64,000 bases of DNA from Clusia tigrina. Its lineage: Eukaryota; Arthropoda; Insecta; Diptera; Clusiidae. Location: positions 237,491,889 to 237,555,888 of the forward strand of contig OV050030.1 of assembly GCA_920105625.2 (NCBI GenBank), written 5' to 3'. Below, piece by piece: positions 61,125 through 64,000 of this stretch (its first letter is position 1; each line of letters opens with the position of its first letter). The position numbers and the translations under genes were made by a program. The notes under the pieces were generated by a model. It made no database searches, had not been told where the DNA came from, and was given only the letters and a program-made list of their open reading frames with translations.

Positions 61125-62287
61125 GTACTTATTGTTACAACATTTCAAGGTTTTATGACGCTCCAGTAAAAACTTACAAGCATTTGTATGTTGCAAACTT
61201 TGATAGGTGTAGGACGTACCGTATAGAAGTTAGGGCCATTTGAAGTTTTATCAGTGTTTTATTTGGGACTCAAGGGTAGCATAGCTTTGAGCGATAGATT
61301 AAATTGACAAGAGGCTCGAGTACTTTATTGTTACAAAATTTCAAGGTTTTATGACGCTCTAATAAAAAGTTACAAGCATTTGTATGTAACAAACTTTGAT
61401 AGGTGTAGGACGTACCGTATAGAAGTTAGAGCCATTTGAAGTTTTATCAGTGTTTCATTTGGGACTCAAGGGTAGCATACCTTTGAGCGATAACTTAAAT
61501 TGACAAGAGGCTCGAGTACTTTATTGTTACAAAATTTCAAGGTTTTATGACGCTCCAGTAAAAAGTTACAAGCATTTGTATGTTGCAAACTTTGATAGGT
61601 GTAGGACGTACCGTATAGAAGTTAGGGCCATTTGAAGTTTTATCAGTGTTTGATTTCGAACTCAAGGGTAGCATAGCTTTGAGCGATAACTTAAATTGAC
61701 AAGGGGCTCGAGTACTTTATTGTTACAAAATTTCAAGGTTTTATGACGCTCCAGTAAAAAGTTAGAAGCATTTGTATGTTGCAAACTTTGATAGTTGTAG
61801 GACGTACCGTATGGAAGTTAGGGCCATTTGAAATTTTATCAGTGTTTGATTTGGGACTCAATGGTAGCATAGCTTTGAGCGATAGCTTAAACGGACAAGA
61901 GGCTTACAAAATTTCAAGGTTTTATGACGCTCCAGTAAAAAGTTCCCAGCATTTGTATGTTGCAAACTGTGATAGGTGTAGGACGTACCATATAGAAGTT
62001 AGGGCCATGTGAAGTTTTATCTGTGTGATTGATTTAGGAGTCAAGGGTAGCATAGCTTAGAGCGATAGCCTAAATTGACAAGAGGCTCGAGTACTTTATT
62101 GTTACAACATTTCAAGGTTTTATGACGCTCCAGTAAAAAGTTACAAGCATTTGTATGTTGCAAACTTTGATTGGTGTAGGACGTACCGTATAGAAGCCAG
62201 GACCATTTGAAGTTTTATCAGTGTTTGATTTGGGATTCAAGGGTAGCATAGCTTTGAGCGATAGCTTACATTGAGAAGAGGCTCGAG
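61125..62287. repeat. HOR domain L, 1163 bp sub-unit copy 1 (6 monomers)
   Basis: Six monomers. In order: GTGTTTTATTTGGG with GATAGATTAAATTG, CTCTAATAAAAAG with TGTAACAAAC, GTTTCATTTGGG with GCATACC, GATTTCGAACTC, a 181 bp monomer with CAATGGTAGC and AGTTCCCAGC (from 61776), and a CTGTGTGATTG monomer with TTTAGGAGTC; the GAAGCCAGGACC monomer with TTACATTGAG starts at its end. Six times 196, less 15 and plus 2, is 1163. Confidence 0.88.
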
Positions 62288-63450
62288 TACTTTATTGTTA
62301 CAACATTTCAAGGTTTTATGACGCTCCAGTAAAAAGTTACAAGCATTTGTATGTTGCAAACTTTGATAGGTGTAGGACGTACCGTATAGAAGTTAGGGCC
62401 ATTTGAAGTTTTATCAGTGTTTTATTTGGGACTCAAGGGTAGCATAGCTTTGAGCGATAGATTAAATTGACAAGAGGCTCGAGTACTTTATTGTTACAAA
62501 ATTTCAAGGTTTTATGACGCTCTAATAAAAAGTTACAAGCATTTGTATGTAACAAACTTTGATAGGTGTAGGACGTACCGTATAGAAGTTAGAGCCATTT
62601 GAAGTTTTATCAGTGTTTCATTTGGGACTCAAGGGTAGCATACCTTTGAGCGATAACTTAAATTGACAAGAGGCTCGAGTACTTTATTGTTACAAAATTT
62701 CAAGGTTTTATGACGCTCCAGTAAAAAGTTACAAGCATTTGTATGTTGCAAACTTTGATAGGTGTAGAACGTACCGTATAGAAGTTAGGGCCATTTGAAG
62801 TTTTATCAGTGTTTGATTTCGAACTCAAGGGTAGCATAGCTTTGAGCGATAACTTAAATTGACAAGGGGCTCGAGTACTTTATTGTTACAAAATTTCAAG
62901 GTTTTATGACGCTCCAGTAAAAAGTTAGAAGCATTTGTATGTTGCAAACTTTGATAGTTGTAGGACGTACCGTATGGAAGTTAGGGCCATTTGAAATTTT
63001 ATCAGTGTTTGATTTGGGACTCAATGGTAGCATAGCTTTGAGCGATAGCTTAAACGGACAAGAGGCTTACAAAATTTCAAGGTTTTATGACGCTCCAGTA
63101 AAAAGTTCCCAGCATTTGTATGTTGCAAACTGTGATAGGTGTAGGACGTACCATATAGAAGTTAGGGCCATGTGAAGTTTTATCTGTGTGATTGATTTAG
63201 GAGTCAAGGGTAGCATAGCTTAGAGCGATAGCCTAAATTGACAAGAGGCTCGAGTACTTTATTGTTACAACATTTCAAGGTTTTATGACGCTCCAGTAAA
63301 AAGTTACAAGCATTTGTATGTTGCAAACTTTGATTGGTGTAGGACGTACCGTATAGAAGCCAGGACCATTTGAAGTTTTATCAGTGTTTGATTTGGGATT
63401 CAAGGGTAGCATAGCTTTGAGCGATAGCTTACATTGAGAAGAGGCTCGAG
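62288..63450. repeat. HOR domain L, 1163 bp sub-unit copy 2 (6 monomers)
   Basis: A tandem copy of the preceding sub-unit at an offset of exactly 1163 (TCAGTGTTTT at 61251 and 62414; the 181 bp monomer spans from 61776 and 62939). I noticed very few changes, for example GTGTAGGACG becoming GTGTAGAACG near 62763. Its closeness to copy 1 suggests a very recent duplication. Confidence 0.89.
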
Positions 63451-64000
63451 TACTTTATTGTTACAACATTTCAAGGTTTTATGACGCTCCAGTAAAAAGT
63501 TACAAGCATTTGTATGTTGCAAACTTTGATAGGTGTAGGACCTACGGTATAGAAGTTAGGGCCATTTGAAGTTTTATCAGTGTTTGATTTGGGATTCAAG
63601 GGTAGCATAGCTTTGAGCGATAGCTTAATTTGACAAGAGGCTCGAGTACTTTATTGTTACAACATTTCAAGGTTTTATGACGCTCCAGTAAAAAGTTACA
63701 AGCATTATTATGTTGCAAACTTTGATAGGTGTAGGACGTACCGTATAGAAGCCAGGGCCATTTGAAGTTTTATCAGTGTTTGATTTGGGACTCAAGGGTA
63801 GCATAGCTTTGAGCGATAGCTTAAATTGACAAGAGGCTCGAGTACTTTACTGTTACAAAATTTCAAGGTTTTATGACGCTCCAGTAAAAAGTTACAAGCA
63901 TTTGTATGTTGCAAACTTTGATAGGTATAGGACGTACCGTATAGAAGTTAGGGCCATTTGAAGTTTTATCAGTGTTTGATTTGGGACTCGAGGGTAGTAT
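63451..64000. repeat. HOR domain L, partial next unit, cut by window end
   Basis: After a GGACCTACGG/GGGATTCAAGG monomer, the series CTTAATTTGAC, GCATTATTATG, GAAGCCAGGG, TTTACTGTTAC, GACTCGAGGGTAGTAT repeats 60711-61090 at an offset of exactly 2913 (CTTAATTTG at 60711 and 63624; GGACTCG at 61071 and 63984). The window ends inside this copy, so the domain continues to the right. Confidence 0.86.

Larger units (their letters stand above)
8046..63150. repeat. 181 bp monomer class (15 bp deletion)
   Basis: The class lacks bases 89-103 of the monomer, so GAGGCT or GTGGCT joins TACAAA. Both the XhoI and the ScaI site go. Junctions lie near 8132, 9489, 10649, 12987, 15320, 17850, 18213, 18791, 19559, 20527, 21294, 21870, 22637, 23999, 24766, 25733, 26501, 30013, 40572, 42702, 44452, 46762, 49234, 50366, 52108, 52658, 53789, 55928, 58270, 58842, 59610, 60548, 61902 and 63066. 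None lies in 1-8045 or 30100-40500. Most also have AACGGAC in place of AATTGAC. Confidence 0.9.
1..63350. repeat. 198 bp monomer class (CTGTGTGATTG, +2 bp)
   Basis: TATCAGTGTTTGATTT becomes TATCTGTGTGATTGATTT (TATCTCTG in domain A), 2 bp longer. I see about 27 copies, near 33, 1597, 3362, 5321, 6497, 11352, 11941, 13686, 16021, 17967, 18330, 19676, 21411, 22754, 23533, 24888, 26623, 30136, 40689, 42832, 44572, 50483, 53908, 56049, 59730, 62023 and 63186. Most also have CATAGCTTAGAGCG for CATAGCTTTGAGCG, so the variants travel together as a haplotype. It is the most widely spread class in the window. Confidence 0.88.
1..64000. repeat. 196 bp satellite DNA array, head to tail, fills window
   Basis: Every line of the window is a copy of one 196 bp monomer in one orientation. 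Seen directly: the landmarks GTTAGGGCC, GACTCAAGGG, GAGGCTCGAG, GACGCTCCAG and TTGCAAACTTTG return in the same order throughout, and two adjacent monomers at 8401 and 8597 are exactly 196 bases apart. The consensus I derived by hand has 58 A, 65 T, 47 G and 26 C. A near-consensus copy lies at 52376-52571. There is no inverted segment, unique spacer, transposon or gene, and both edges of the window fall inside the array. Known for such families: satellites of about 150-200 bp often form centromeres or other heterochromatin. The centromeric role here is inference. Confidence 0.98.

Noticed and set aside
717..63175. Recurring 61-111 codon open frames on both strands as genes
   Set aside because: They are the same monomer read in frame, occur on both strands over the same bases, many start only at GTG, and end at the same repeat-borne TGA. 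The repeat length (196, remainder 1 on division by 3) shifts frame at each monomer. There is no codon bias, promoter or non-repeat flank to support coding.
1..64000. CRISPR array
   Set aside because: There are no short repeats with unique spacers. The whole 196 bp is repeated, and unit size and total length are far outside CRISPR arrays.
1..64000. Telomere repeat, because each monomer has GTTAGGG
   Set aside because: TTAGGG occurs once per monomer and never in tandem, and many monomers have TTAGAGCC, CTAGGGCC or TTAGGACC instead. It is part of the satellite consensus.
1..64000. CENP-B box
   Set aside because: I looked for TTCG-N4-A-N2-CGGG on both strands and found no copy. TTGCAAAC and CTCGAG are only superficially similar. 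Absence does not argue against a centromere, since many lineages lack the box.
1..64000. LTR retrotransposon or other transposon within the array
   Set aside because: No stretch departs from the monomer phase for more than a few bases. There is no target-site duplication, poly-A tail, terminal repeat or protein motif. The large repeats are all whole-monomer multiples.
1..64000. rRNA, tRNA or other RNA genes, including 5S-like tandem units
   Set aside because: The 196 bp unit shows no 5S internal promoter boxes or tRNA A/B boxes, and no cloverleaf could be drawn from the consensus.
1..64000. Inverted segments or palindromic arm structure
   Set aside because: Every landmark checked from start to end is in the same orientation. 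No reverse-complement run of the consensus was seen.

Overview
The whole 64 kb window is one uninterrupted head-to-tail satellite DNA array. I read a basic monomer of 196 bp, about 37% G+C, repeated roughly 330 times (estimated from unit lengths, not computed). All copies face the same way. I found no gene, RNA gene, transposon, simple-repeat tract or unique sequence. This points to a eukaryotic nuclear genome, in centromeric, pericentromeric or another heterochromatic satellite block. I cannot name the species. The monomer length and AT-richness fit plant or animal centromeric satellites, and I do not recognise the family.

Monomer positions below count from the G of the conserved GTTAGGGCC as base 1. 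Landmarks are: a direct repeat ATAGCTT at 53-59 and 66-72; overlapping XhoI (CTCGAG, 87-92) and ScaI (AGTACT, 91-96) sites; GTTACAA at 102-108 and again at 141-147; and ACGTACCGT near 182-190. Recurrent length classes are 181 bp (15 bp deletion), 166 bp (30 bp deletion), 198 bp (2 bp gain) and 195 bp (1 bp loss that makes ACGTACGT). One monomer is shortened by a 13 bp deletion between the ATAGCTT repeats.

Above the monomer, the array is built of consecutive higher-order-repeat (HOR) domains. From left to right: A (1-4734, units of 1567 and 1762 bp plus a partial); B (4735-7445, no clear HOR); C (7446-10734, 1356 bp units); D (10735-17000, 2336, 2334 and 1747 bp offsets); E (17001-18087, transition); F (18088-26372, units of 1343, 1735, 1343, 2129 and 1735 bp); G (26373-33305, 3512 bp tandem duplication); H (33306-39489, offsets 3719 and 2349); I (39490-43770, 2137 bp); J (43771-53661, 2472 bp nested in offsets of 5911 and 3424); K (53662-58141, 2142 and 2338 bp); L (58142-64000, offsets 573, 1705, 1163 and 2913).

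Nearly all unit lengths differ by whole monomers once the indel classes are counted. That is the signature of in-register unequal exchange or slippage. Modules of two to four monomers recur in different domains, so the domains share ancestry. The short open frames that recur on both strands are by-products of the repeat and I do not annotate them as genes. Boundaries were set by reading diagnostic variants and are good to a few tens of bases unless an exact offset is given.
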